Below the pieces are notes generated by a model that saw nothing but the letters and a program-made list of their open reading frames with translations, made no database searches and was not told where the DNA came from. This document shows positions 24,701 to 31,969 of a stretch of DNA of 64,000 bases, one piece after another. The position numbers and the translations under genes are program-made. Position 1 is the first letter of the stretch. Every line of letters starts with the position of its first letter. This DNA comes from Micromonospora sp045209745 (GTDB lineage Bacteria > Actinomycetota > Actinomycetes > Mycobacteriales > Micromonosporaceae): NCBI RefSeq assembly GCF_045209745.1, contig NZ_CP109273.1, positions 2,666,001 to 2,730,000 on the forward strand, in the 5' to 3' direction.

Positions 24701-26371
24701 TCAGGCCATGGTAGGCGCTGGCAAAGACCGTTCTCCGCTGCGCGAATCGTCCTCCACCGACAACCCGCTCAGCCGGCCCTCAGTCGCCAGTTTCAAGACC
24801 AGCTCACCGATGGTGTGGCCGTCGGCGGCGAGCGTGGCCGCCGCGATCCGCAACGCCAGCGGCATCTGCCCGCACAGCTCGACCAGGTCGGTCGTCGCGT
24901 CCGGCTCCCGCCGTATCCGGTCGCGTCCGACAACTCGTTCCAGCAGCGCCACCGCCTCCTGCCGGGTGAGCACGTCGGGCACGATCGCCCGGATCGCGTG
25001 CCAGGTTAGGCCGGTCAACCGGGACCGGCTGGTGACCACCAGCAGGCTGGCCGTGGTCGCCGGCACCAACGGAAGCACGTGGTCGACCGAGCCGGCATTG
25101 TCCAGCACGATGAGGATCCGCCGCCCGGCCACCAGCGATCGGTACAGGCCGGTCTGTTCCATCGGCTCGGTCGGCGTCCGCTCGGCGGGTACCCCCAGGC
25201 TGCGCAGCACCTGACAGAGAACCTCACCGACCGTGGCCGCCACGCCCCGGTCGTGGCCGCGCAGGTCTACGAAGATCTGGCCGTCCGGGAAGTGATCGGC
25301 GACCCGGTGGGCGAACTGCACGGCGAGGGCGGTCTTGCCCATTCCCGCCGGGCCGGAGATCACCGCGATCTGGTCGTCCCGGTCACGTTCCCGGGCCATC
25401 CGCTCCAGCGCGTCCAGCTCGATGGTCCGGCCGATGAAGTGGCCGACCGGTGCCGGCAGTTGTGCTGGTCGTGGGATCGACGTGACCTCGGGCGGTTGTC
25501 CGGCAGGGGCAGGATGTCGGCTCGGCGGGTCCAACCCGGGCGAGCGGCGCAGGATGGCCGCGTGCAGCTGCTGCACGGCGGCGCCGGGATCGATGCCCAG
25601 ATTCTCGGCTAGGCCGGCCCGCAGCCGGAGGTAGGAATTCAGCGCATCGGCGTGCCGGCCGCAGCGGTGCAGCGCCAGCATGTGCAGGCCGACCAGGCGT
25701 TCCCGGTACGGATGGGCAGCCACCAGCCGCTCCAGTTCGCTCACCGCGGGACGGTGGCCCAGCCGCAGCTCGGCGTCCCAGCGGTCCTCCAGTGCGCTGA
25801 GCCGCATCTCCTGCAATCGGGCGGCCTCGGCGATCGCCCAGCCGGCCGGGTTGGCATCCGCCAGTACGTCACCGCGCCACAGCGCGAGGGCCGCCCGCAG
25901 CCGTGCCACGGCGGGTACGACCACCGCTTCGGTCAGGTTGCCGCCGGAAGCCAGCTCAACGCTCGCCAGCCTTACGTGCTCCTCGAAGCGGTAGGCGTCG
26001 ACCGCCGCCCGGGGCATGGCGAGCAGATAACCGGAGCTACGCCTGGTCAGGGCGTCCGGTAAACCGCAATCAGCCAGCGCCCTCCGGACCCGGGTGACGT
26101 GGCTGTAAAGGGTCTTCAGCGCGGTGCGTGGTGGATCGTCGCCCCACATGGCGTCGATGAGCCGTGGCGGTGCGACCGTCGCGCCCGCATGCAACGCGAG
26201 TAGGCCGACGAGGACACGCTGCCGTGATCCGGATAGCACCGCTGGGCCGGCCGGCCCGAGCACCTCGACCGGCCCGAGCACCCGTACTTCGGGGGTTGTG
26301 GCCGGCTTGGCGGTGTCGGCCGCCGGAGCTGGCGCCGCGGCCACGTCGAACCCATCTCGCATCGTCCTCAC
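24701..26371 (-). CDS. SARP/AfsR-family transcriptional regulator, C-terminus frameshifted and truncated
   Basis: A 556-residue regulator. An OmpR-type winged helix lies at about 28-120 (GSRQRVLVGLLALHAG, TALKTLYSHVTRVRRAL) and a BTAD domain at about 125-275. An NB-ARC ATPase follows from about 310, with Walker A SGPAGMGKTALAVQF and Walker B-like RRILIVLDNAG. The protein stops soon after EGRLSGLSVEDD. In the next frame the reverse strand continues with RTVFASAYHGLTKPAATSF, exactly the sequence expected next in AfsR relatives, so a 1-nt indel near 24731-24745 has cut the NB-ARC domain. The frame-shifted tail runs into the sdp terminator. Starts at GTG 26371 or ATG 26362. It may have regulated the neighbouring sdp genes. 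Upstream, 26372-26690 holds no gene that I recognise. Confidence 0.8.
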   Translation of the reverse strand: MRTMRDGFDVAAAPAPAADTAKPATTPEVRVLGPVEVLGPAGPAVLSGSRQRVLVGLLALHAGATVAPPRLIDAMWGDDPPRTALKTLYSHVTRVRRALADCGLPDALTRRSSGYLLAMPRAAVDAYRFEEHVRLASVELASGGNLTEAVVVPAVARLRAALALWRGDVLADANPAGWAIAEAARLQEMRLSALEDRWDAELRLGHRPAVSELERLVAAHPYRERLVGLHMLALHRCGRHADALNSYLRLRAGLAENLGIDPGAAVQQLHAAILRRSPGLDPPSRHPAPAGQPPEVTSIPRPAQLPAPVGHFIGRTIELDALERMARERDRDDQIAVISGPAGMGKTALAVQFAHRVADHFPDGQIFVDLRGHDRGVAATVGEVLCQVLRSLGVPAERTPTEPMEQTGLYRSLVAGRRILIVLDNAGSVDHVLPLVPATTASLLVVTSRSRLTGLTWHAIRAIVPDVLTRQEAVALLERVVGRDRIRREPDATTDLVELCGQMPLALRIAAATLAADGHTIGELVLKLATEGRLSGLSVEDDSRSGERSLPAPTMA

Positions 26372-26690
26372 CTGTTCCGCCGATCAGCCCACCTGACCGC
26401 GCCGATCATCATCGGGCCGGCCGCTCGAAGCGCCTTGACGGAAATGATCGTGGCGCCGGAGCCACAGTAGGCATTGATCACCAGATCGGTGCGGCCATGA
26501 TGACAACCAGTGCCGCCTCGATCGGCGGCCCCTGGGCAGCGGAAACTCCACGGAATCGGCTGGGCGGGTCCGATTGGTCGGGATCAGCTCGTCAGTAACC
26601 CGACACCGAGGGCCAGCACGCCGGCCACGCTCGTCGTCTCCGCCGCCCGGCGCCCCGCCCGTCGTACAGCGCGGGTCCCGACCGTCGGTC

Positions 26691-26749
26691 ACCGTCCAGA
26701 CGCATCATGCGACCGGTGGCACCATGGCCGCATGATGCGTCTGGACGGT
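26691..26749. repeat. 21-bp perfect inverted repeat over the start of the aminotransferase fragment
   Basis: accgtccagacgcatcatgcg (26691-26711) is the exact reverse complement of 26729-26749, with a 17-nt spacer. The right arm contains the start codons of the aminotransferase fragment (MMRLDG). It could fold over the start codon, or mark the scar of a palindromic duplication. Confidence 0.85.
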
Positions 26750-27079
26750 GAGCCGGTCACGCCCGAGCAGCTGCGCAACCTGGCGCTGATCAACTACGGC
26801 CACTTCACCACGATGACCGTGGACGGTGCCGGCGTGCGCGGCCTGGGCCTGCACCTGGAGCGGCTGGTGCGTGACTGCCGGACCGTCCTCGCCGCCGACC
26901 TCGATCCGGTCCGCGTACGCGAGCTGGCCCGACAGGCGGCCGAGGACGCCGGGTCACCCGCGATCATGCGGGTGACCGTGTTCGATCCCGCGCTCGACCT
27001 GGGACACGTCGGCAAACCCGGCCAACCCAGGATCCTGAAACAGTGTTGTCCTGCCACCACAGCAGGTGTGTCGAGGTGA
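26732..27079 (+). pseudogene. Class IV aminotransferase, N-terminal fragment
   Basis: From ATG 26732 the sequence MMRLDGEPVTPEQLRNLALI..YGHFTTM and LGLHLERLVRDC to MRVTVFDPALDLGH matches the N-terminal domain of class IV (branched-chain/4-amino-4-deoxychorismate lyase-type) aminotransferases of actinomycetes. After about residue 100 (near 27030) homology stops abruptly and a short unrelated tail (LKQCCPATTAGVSR) leads to a stop. The PLP-binding Lys domain is absent, so the gene is non-functional. The break coincides with the start of unrelated sequence of reverse-strand character. Confidence 0.7.
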
Positions 27080-27288
27080 GCACGATACGGCCCGGGTTCG
27101 TGGTGTTCACGCGGTACGGCAGCGGGATCAACCGGCCCTGGTCGACGTCGAGCCAGCCGGTGTGCCCCACGTTGCCCGCCCGGTACCGCAAGAGGTCGGT
27201 GGGTGGCGGGGGAGTGGTGTGAGATGTCGAGAGGTGTTTCCGCTGCTAGACCGCCATGTGCCCAGGTCGGCCGATCGCCCATCTTGAT

Positions 27289-27305
27289 CTCGTAATGCGT
27301 AGGTC
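27289..27305 (+). repeat. 17-nt fragment of tRNA-Thr(CGU), possible solo attachment site
   Basis: ctcgtaatgcgtaggtc is identical to 60118-60134, the anticodon loop through variable region of the tRNA-Thr gene in this window. Integrases often cross over in the anticodon loop, so this is probably an att remnant of a tRNA-Thr-specific element. Confidence 0.65.
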
Positions 27306-27307
27306 AT

Positions 27308-27412
27308 CCGTGCCATCCACGTGCCAGTAGCCCGTACCTCCAGCGGTCACCAGCGGGCACGAACGGTCCCCACGCCCTCCGGCTGGCCTGCCCCACCAGG
27401 TCCTTGTCGGCC
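27308..27412 (-). repeat. Dispersed repeat of about 105 bp, copy 1
   Basis: About 90% identical by eye to 63590-63695. On the reverse strand both copies keep an open frame with LVGQASRR.WGPFVPAGDR and YGLLARGWHG, and several of the differences are silent, which suggests it once coded for the end of a protein. I do not recognise the family. Confidence 0.75.
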
Positions 27413-27464
27413 GTGATCTTCGACCTTCCAAACTGGCGGTACCGACGCGCGGCGTTTACGTACC

Positions 27465-27686
27465 ATGCTGTCCATGATCGTGGAGGAACTCCAGGAGTGG
27501 TTATCGCAGCAGAATCCCCACTCACCCGTCTGCATCATGGGCATCGCCGACTGCGGCGCGTCGGTGCAGGAGTGGGACATCAACCTCGGCACAGGGCAGG
27601 GGCCAAGCGACGACGTCGACGAAGTCGTCATCTCCTGGGGCCATACGCCAGAAGCCGAAGCCTGCTACGAGACGCAGAAGCACTGA
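27465..27686 (+). CDS. Small acidic hypothetical protein
   Basis: A 73-residue acidic protein (MLSMIVEELQEWLSQQNPHS..) ending EAEACYETQKH, with a Gly-rich middle (LGTGQGPSDDVDEVV). Codon use is normal and the frame is clean, but there is no clear ribosome-binding site; ATG 27474 is another possible start. It has no recognised domain. It sits between island fragments and is probably accessory. Its size and place would allow a role as an immunity or antitoxin partner, but nothing in the sequence shows that. Confidence 0.5.
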   Translation: MLSMIVEELQEWLSQQNPHSPVCIMGIADCGASVQEWDINLGTGQGPSDDVDEVVISWGHTPEAEACYETQKH

Positions 27687-27727
27687 GTTTACCGCCATCG
27701 GTTCAGCCAGGCTGACCTACGCAGACA

Positions 27728-27745
27728 GTCAGCGGATCGTCAGCG
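27728..27745 (+). repeat. Subterminal direct repeat, right copy
   Basis: gtcagcggatcgtcagcg matches 20667-20684 with one difference and the same orientation. It lies 106 nt before the right attachment-like repeat. Confidence 0.6.
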
Positions 27746-27851
27746 AACGCCGTACCGCGTGGTCCGACTCGATCATGCTTGACGGCACGACCGATGCGCT
27801 TGACCACGCAGTACGGCACTGGATCACACTCGCTGCTACGTCAGGTCACTT

Positions 27852-27892
27852 TCCCCCCGACGGGGGTCGTCCCTTTTCCCTGGGAGCGCTCC
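27852..27892 (+). repeat. Right attachment-like repeat: copy of the 6C RNA 3' end
   Basis: 26 nt identical to the loop, right arm and U-tract of the third 6C hairpin (20574-20599), then gggagcgctcc as at the left end. The left arm of the hairpin is missing here, so this copy cannot fold as the 6C terminator. This is the pattern expected of the non-restored end of an element inserted in an RNA gene. Confidence 0.75.
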
Positions 27893-27934
27893 GCAGCAGT
27901 TCACTGGTCGTCTTCCGGCCCGTCCAGGCCATCC

Positions 27935-28115
27935 TCAGACGGCGTTTCTGCGGTCGGAGGCAGCAGAACCGTCGAACGCCTCCAGGACGCGGGCGGCGTA
28001 GTCGTCCGGGGTGTGGGTGTACCGGTTGAGCGCGTCGTGGAGGCCTGCTCGTGGCCCATGACCCGCTGCACCAGGTGCGTGAGCAAATCCCACCGGAGCC
28101 GTGCAGCGAGTGTTG
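27935..28115 (-). pseudogene. Tyrosine recombinase (integrase) C-terminal remnant, frameshifted
   Basis: The reverse strand reads RWDLLTHLVQRVMGHEQAST in one frame and, after a 1-nt shift, LNRYTHTPDDYAARVLEAF in another. Joined, this is the box II end of a tyrosine recombinase: the GH of the 'LGHxxxxxT' motif and the catalytic Tyr in NRYTH. The N-terminal domain and most of the catalytic domain are missing upstream, where the LtrA gene ends at 28150. Its C-terminus faces the 6C-derived repeat 43 nt away, the same geometry as the intact-looking integrase next to tRNA-Thr at 60.1 kb. Confidence 0.8.
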
Positions 28116-28149
28116 TGAGCGAGACGTCCCCGTTCGATCCCTCGCGGGC

Positions 28150-29346
28150 TCAACGGACGGTGCGCGGCGGGGCGATTGCCCGCGGGACCAACCGCCACGT
28201 AACCACGTTGGATAGGGCGATCGCGGCCAGCACCACCGCGGCGACCATGGCGACCACGACCGGGGGCAGCCTGAGCGCCGCCGGGGCCAGCGCGGCGAGC
28301 AGGAGCACCCCAATTGGACGGGACCAGGGGACGCGGCTGAAGACCGCGTAGTCGAGCATGCTCCGCCCGACCAGAAAGAGCGCGGGCCCACCGAAGATGA
28401 CCGCGATCCAGGTCCACTTGGTGTGCCCCAAGGGGTGCGTGATGATCAGCGTGTCACCCACGGCGCTGAGGCTGATGCCGATCACCATGATCAGGTGCGC
28501 GTACGCCGCGAGTTCGCTAATGCGGGCAGGGGCCGAGGCCGAGGCGATGGCGGCGCGGAGCAGTACGCCCGCCCGGTAGTAGTAGAGCTGCCAGAGCAGC
28601 ACCGTGATGACGAACGACACCAGCAACGCCACCGTCCGGTCCCGCTCGAAGCCGTACGGGCTGAACTGGATGCCCGAAGCCAAAACCGCCTCGCCGAGCG
28701 CGATGATGAGCAGTTGGCGGCAGCGCTCGGTCAGATGCTCCTCCGAGATCGGCTGACCCCGGAGTCCCGCACGGCCGAGCCGCGGTGTCGGGTAGTCGAG
28801 AATCCCCCCGCCGTAGTCGATGACGATCGCCACGGTCCACAGGGCCAACCGCGGGCCGTCCCGGACGAAGGTCCCGGCGATCCAGGGCACCGCCGACATG
28901 GCTGTCCAGAAGAGGATCCGGATGTGGACGAGTCGCGGGTAAGCGTCCTCGCCGCCGAGTAGCACGAGCCAGAGTGGGCGGAGCACCTGGACGGTGACGT
29001 AGATCCAGGCGAAGACCACGCCGCGCTCGGTGAGAGCCGCCGCGGGCACCGCGGCCGACATCAGCAGGCTGGCGAGCATGGCCACGATGACCATGAGCTG
29101 GATGGCTGGGCGCTCCGGGTCGTACCTGTTGGTCGTCCACACCGTCCGATACCAGAGCCACCACATGGCCAGCATCAGCACCAGCGTCGCCCAGGAATTC
29201 GGCCAACTGAAATCCTCGACCAGCCGCTCGGAGAACCGGGTGAACGCGAAGACGAACACCACGTCGAAGAACAGCTCCACGAAGCCCACCTGCTGCGGAT
29301 GCTGCCGGCTCGTCACGGCCTCGGCCGGCCCGTCTGACCTGGCCAT
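28150..29346 (-). CDS. Low temperature requirement protein A (LtrA) family membrane protein
   Basis: A 398-residue protein with about ten membrane helices. The N-terminal VGFVELFFDVVFVFAFTRFS is the LtrA family signature ('ELFFDLVFVFA'), and SEEHLTERCRQLLIIALGEA matches the conserved 'H..ER...FVIIALGE' helix. Length is typical. LtrA was named from a cold-growth phenotype in Listeria; its biochemical role is not known. The ATG at 29346 gives the standard N-terminus. It is divergent from the dehydrogenase at 29626 across a 280-nt region (29347-29625) with no other gene supported. Confidence 0.88.
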   Translation of the reverse strand: MARSDGPAEAVTSRQHPQQVGFVELFFDVVFVFAFTRFSERLVEDFSWPNSWATLVLMLAMWWLWYRTVWTTNRYDPERPAIQLMVIVAMLASLLMSAAVPAAALTERGVVFAWIYVTVQVLRPLWLVLLGGEDAYPRLVHIRILFWTAMSAVPWIAGTFVRDGPRLALWTVAIVIDYGGGILDYPTPRLGRAGLRGQPISEEHLTERCRQLLIIALGEAVLASGIQFSPYGFERDRTVALLVSFVITVLLWQLYYYRAGVLLRAAIASASAPARISELAAYAHLIMVIGISLSAVGDTLIITHPLGHTKWTWIAVIFGGPALFLVGRSMLDYAVFSRVPWSRPIGVLLLAALAPAALRLPPVVVAMVAAVVLAAIALSNVVTWRLVPRAIAPPRTVR

Positions 29347-29625
29347 ACTGGATCACCCGCCTTCATCCCTGTTTGGCCAGTATTCTCCAGAATGTCCGTC
29401 AGGAGGGGTGTCTGGTCGGGGAAGCCGCCTAGCCGCGCGGCGACCCCCGCCAACTTCGGAGAGCTGGCATCGGCGAGGCAGCAAGAAGGCAGCGCAAATC
29501 TCGGCCAGGGTCCGTCCCAGAAGGCCGCTGTCGCTCTGCGGCCTCCGGCTCTAGGAGCCGAAAGTCGTCGGCAGTCGGACGCAACTTGCGCGGGTCGATC
29601 CGTTGCCGATGACGGGGAACGCAGC

Positions 29626-30537
29626 ATGATTGCCGCCGTGCGCTACTTGATCTCTAACCCCGATGCATTGGCCGAGCTTGGCGACCTGGACGTCGCGCTG
29701 TACGACGGCACTCAACCCATGCCCGAAAATCTGGACGATGTCGAGTTTTATGCGGTTCCGTACGGGATTATCGATCCGCGCTTCTGCGAGCCGATCGCCC
29801 GGATGCCCCGGCTCAAAGTGGTGCAGACGGTGACCGCCGGCTACGACCATGTCCTGCCTTACCTGCGGCCCGGCCTGACTCTGGCCAACGGCCGGGGCGT
29901 GCACGACGCGGCCGCCGCCGAGTTGGCCGTGGCGCTCACCCTTGCCGCCCGGCGCCGGCTGCCGGATTTCGTCCGGGCGGGGGACGAGGGCCGCTGGGCC
30001 TCGGGTTGGTCGACCGGGCTGGCTGACGCCCGGGTGCTGATCGTCGGGTACGGCTCGATCGGCGCCGCGATCGAGCGCCGGCTCGCTGGGTTCGAGGTGG
30101 AAATCAGCCGGGTGGCTCGGAGCCCCCGCCCGGGCGTACTGCCAATTTCCGAGATTTCGGAGATGCTGCCACGAGCGGATGTTGTCATCCTGGCCACGCC
30201 GCTGACCTCCGAGACCGAGGGCCTGGTGAACAAGGATTTCCTCTCCAGGATGGCCGACGGTGCCCTGCTGGTGAACGTGTCACGGGGGCGGGTGGTGGAC
30301 ACCGAGGCGCTGCTCGCCGAGCTCAGCGCGGGCCGGCTGCACGCTGCCCTGGACGTCACCGAGCCCGAGCCGCTGCCCTCTGATCACCCGCTGTGGTCCG
30401 CACCGAACGTCCTGATCAGCCCGCACGTAGGCGGCCTGACCGCCGCGTTGGCGCCCCGGGCCCGCCGGCTGCTGGTCGACCAGGTCCGGCGGTACGCGGC
30501 GGGCGAGCCGCTCGCGAACGTCGTTGTCGGGCCGTAA
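29626..30537 (+). CDS. D-isomer specific 2-hydroxyacid dehydrogenase
   Basis: A 303-residue NAD(P)-dependent dehydrogenase. The Rossmann motif is VLIVGYGSIGAAIERRL. The catalytic residues are seen as Arg in LLVNVSRGRVVD, Glu in LDVTEPEPLP and His in LISPHVGGLT, all in family order. ATG 29626 gives family-like length with GGGGAA upstream; the frame is open back to 29392, but the extra sequence looks non-coding. Substrate is not predictable between glyoxylate/hydroxypyruvate-like acids and others. It ends before a strong terminator and is the last gene before the Tad operon. Confidence 0.88.
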   Translation: MIAAVRYLISNPDALAELGDLDVALYDGTQPMPENLDDVEFYAVPYGIIDPRFCEPIARMPRLKVVQTVTAGYDHVLPYLRPGLTLANGRGVHDAAAAELAVALTLAARRRLPDFVRAGDEGRWASGWSTGLADARVLIVGYGSIGAAIERRLAGFEVEISRVARSPRPGVLPISEISEMLPRADVVILATPLTSETEGLVNKDFLSRMADGALLVNVSRGRVVDTEALLAELSAGRLHAALDVTEPEPLPSDHPLWSAPNVLISPHVGGLTAALAPRARRLLVDQVRRYAAGEPLANVVVGP

Positions 30538-30656
30538 CTTTCGGGTCCCGCCGGGACGAACGTCGGCTTGAACTGGCACGTCCCCGATGCCTCGGCCGAA
30601 CCGGTCGCCGCAGTGCTGCTGCCACTGGACCGACCGACTCGGCTGACGCGACGACG

Positions 30657-30686
30657 GCGGGGCCGCTCCCCCGGGAGCGGCCCCGC
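30657..30686 (+). terminator. Hairpin terminator after the hydroxyacid dehydrogenase
   Basis: A perfect 14-bp stem (30657-30670 with 30673-30686) of nearly pure GC, 120 nt downstream of the dehydrogenase stop and about 180 nt before the cpaE start. It insulates the Tad operon from upstream transcription. Confidence 0.8.
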
Positions 30687-30865
30687 TGCGTACCAGCGGC
30701 GGCGGAACATCGGTCGGACAGGCCGCGCGCGTAGCAGATCAACTGTCTGGCCGGGCGTTGTCCACAGCCCGCCAAGTTGTCCACAGGCAGCGCGGTCGGG
30801 GCGGTTCGTCAGGCGGATTCCGAGCAGGGTCGGCGGCACAACAAGCCCGACCGCTGGAGGCTGCG

Positions 30866-31969
30866 ATGCCATCCCGTACCTCGGTTCCGCCGATCCGCCG
30901 GCTTCCGCTGGTCGTCACCGGCGACGACGATCTGCTCGATGATGTGCTCCGGCTCGCCGCCGCTGGCGGGACCGAGGTGGAGCTCGCCAACGACCCGGCG
31001 GCCGCCCGTACCCGGTGGCTTCCCGCGCCGTTGGTGCTGCTCGGCGCCGACCAGGCGCAGTCGTGTCTGCGTGCCCGGTTGCCGCAGCGGCCCCGGCTGG
31101 TGCTGGTTGGCCGGGCCGGCCAGCTCGACCCCGGCTGGCAGATCGCTGAGCTGATCGGGGCCGAGCACGTCGCCATGCTGCCCGCCGCAGAGCCGTGGCT
31201 GGTGGATCGGTTCGCCGAGCATGGTCCGGAGCGCCCGGACGGCGTCGGCGCCCGGGTCGTCGCGGTGCTCGGTGGTCGGGGCGGTGCAGGAGCGAGTGTG
31301 CTCGCCGGTGGCCTTGCCGTGACCGCCGCCCGGGCCCGGTTGCGCACGCTGCTGGTCGACGCCGACCCGCTCGGTGGTGGCCTCGACCTCGTGCTCGGCT
31401 GGGAGCAGTTGGAAGGGTTGCGCTGGCCGTCGCTCACCGGCGCCGACGGGCGGGTGGATGCCCCGGCGCTGGTGCAGGCCCTGCCCAGCCGAGGTGATCT
31501 GGTGGTGCTCTCCTGGGACCGCGGCGAGATGCTGCCACTCCCGGTGGCGGCGATGGCGGCGACCCTCGACGCCGCCCGGCGTGGTCGGGACTTCGTGGTT
31601 GTCGACCTGCCCCGGCAGTTGGACGACGCGGCCGTGGTGGCGTTGCAGGCGGCCGACCAGGCGTTCGTCGTGGTTCCGGCCGAGCTGCGTGCCACCGCTG
31701 CGGCCGCCCGGGTGGTGGCCGCCGCCGCCCCGCACTGCGCCGCGTTCTCGGTGGTGGTGCGCGGGCCGGCCCCGGGCCGGCTGCGCGCGACCGAGGTGGC
31801 ACGGGCGCTCGGGCTTCCCCTGGCCGGCACCCTGCGCCCCGAGCCAGGCATCTGCCGGGGGCTGGAACGAGGCGAGGCGCCGGCCGCTGCCGGCAAGGGG
31901 CCACTGGCCGCCCTCTGCCAACGGATCGTCACCGACCTCACCGGTGTGCCCGTGACGGGTGCGGCATGA
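30866..31969 (+). CDS. CpaE/Ssd-like MinD-family protein, first gene of the Tad operon
   Basis: A 367-residue protein with a receiver-like N-terminal half (about 1-120) and a ParA/MinD-type domain (about 125-365). The deviant Walker A reads VLGGRGGAGASVLAGGLA, so both Lys of the KGGxGKT motif are replaced (Arg and Ala); Walker A' VDADPLGGGLDLVLG and VVVDLPRQLD are kept. Actinobacterial homologues are called septum-site determining protein (Ssd) or CpaE and lead tad operons; in pili systems CpaE positions the machine. GGAGG lies 5 nt before ATG 30866. Its 3' end overlaps tadA by 4 nt. Confidence 0.85.
   Translation: MPSRTSVPPIRRLPLVVTGDDDLLDDVLRLAAAGGTEVELANDPAAARTRWLPAPLVLLGADQAQSCLRARLPQRPRLVLVGRAGQLDPGWQIAELIGAEHVAMLPAAEPWLVDRFAEHGPERPDGVGARVVAVLGGRGGAGASVLAGGLAVTAARARLRTLLVDADPLGGGLDLVLGWEQLEGLRWPSLTGADGRVDAPALVQALPSRGDLVVLSWDRGEMLPLPVAAMAATLDAARRGRDFVVVDLPRQLDDAAVVALQAADQAFVVVPAELRATAAAARVVAAAAPHCAAFSVVVRGPAPGRLRATEVARALGLPLAGTLRPEPGICRGLERGEAPAAAGKGPLAALCQRIVTDLTGVPVTGAA

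Larger units (their letters stand above)
27080..27464. other. Patchwork of gene and tRNA fragments without an intact gene
   Basis: This stretch joins unrelated pieces. At about 27037-27191 the reverse strand reads WLDVDQGRLIPLPYRVNTTN and GRIVLTSTHLLWWQD, which looks like part of a real protein that I cannot name. A 17-nt tRNA-Thr piece follows (27289-27305) and then a repeat of about 105 bp (27308-27412). No intact coding region can be supported. Confidence 0.5.

Noticed and set aside
27779..28351. Forward frame overlapping the LtrA 3' end and the integrase remnant
   Set aside because: Ser/Arg/Thr-rich shadow of reverse-strand genes.
29392..29625. N-terminal extension of the hydroxyacid dehydrogenase
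   Set aside because: Would add about 78 residues without domain character; the family length fits ATG 29626.
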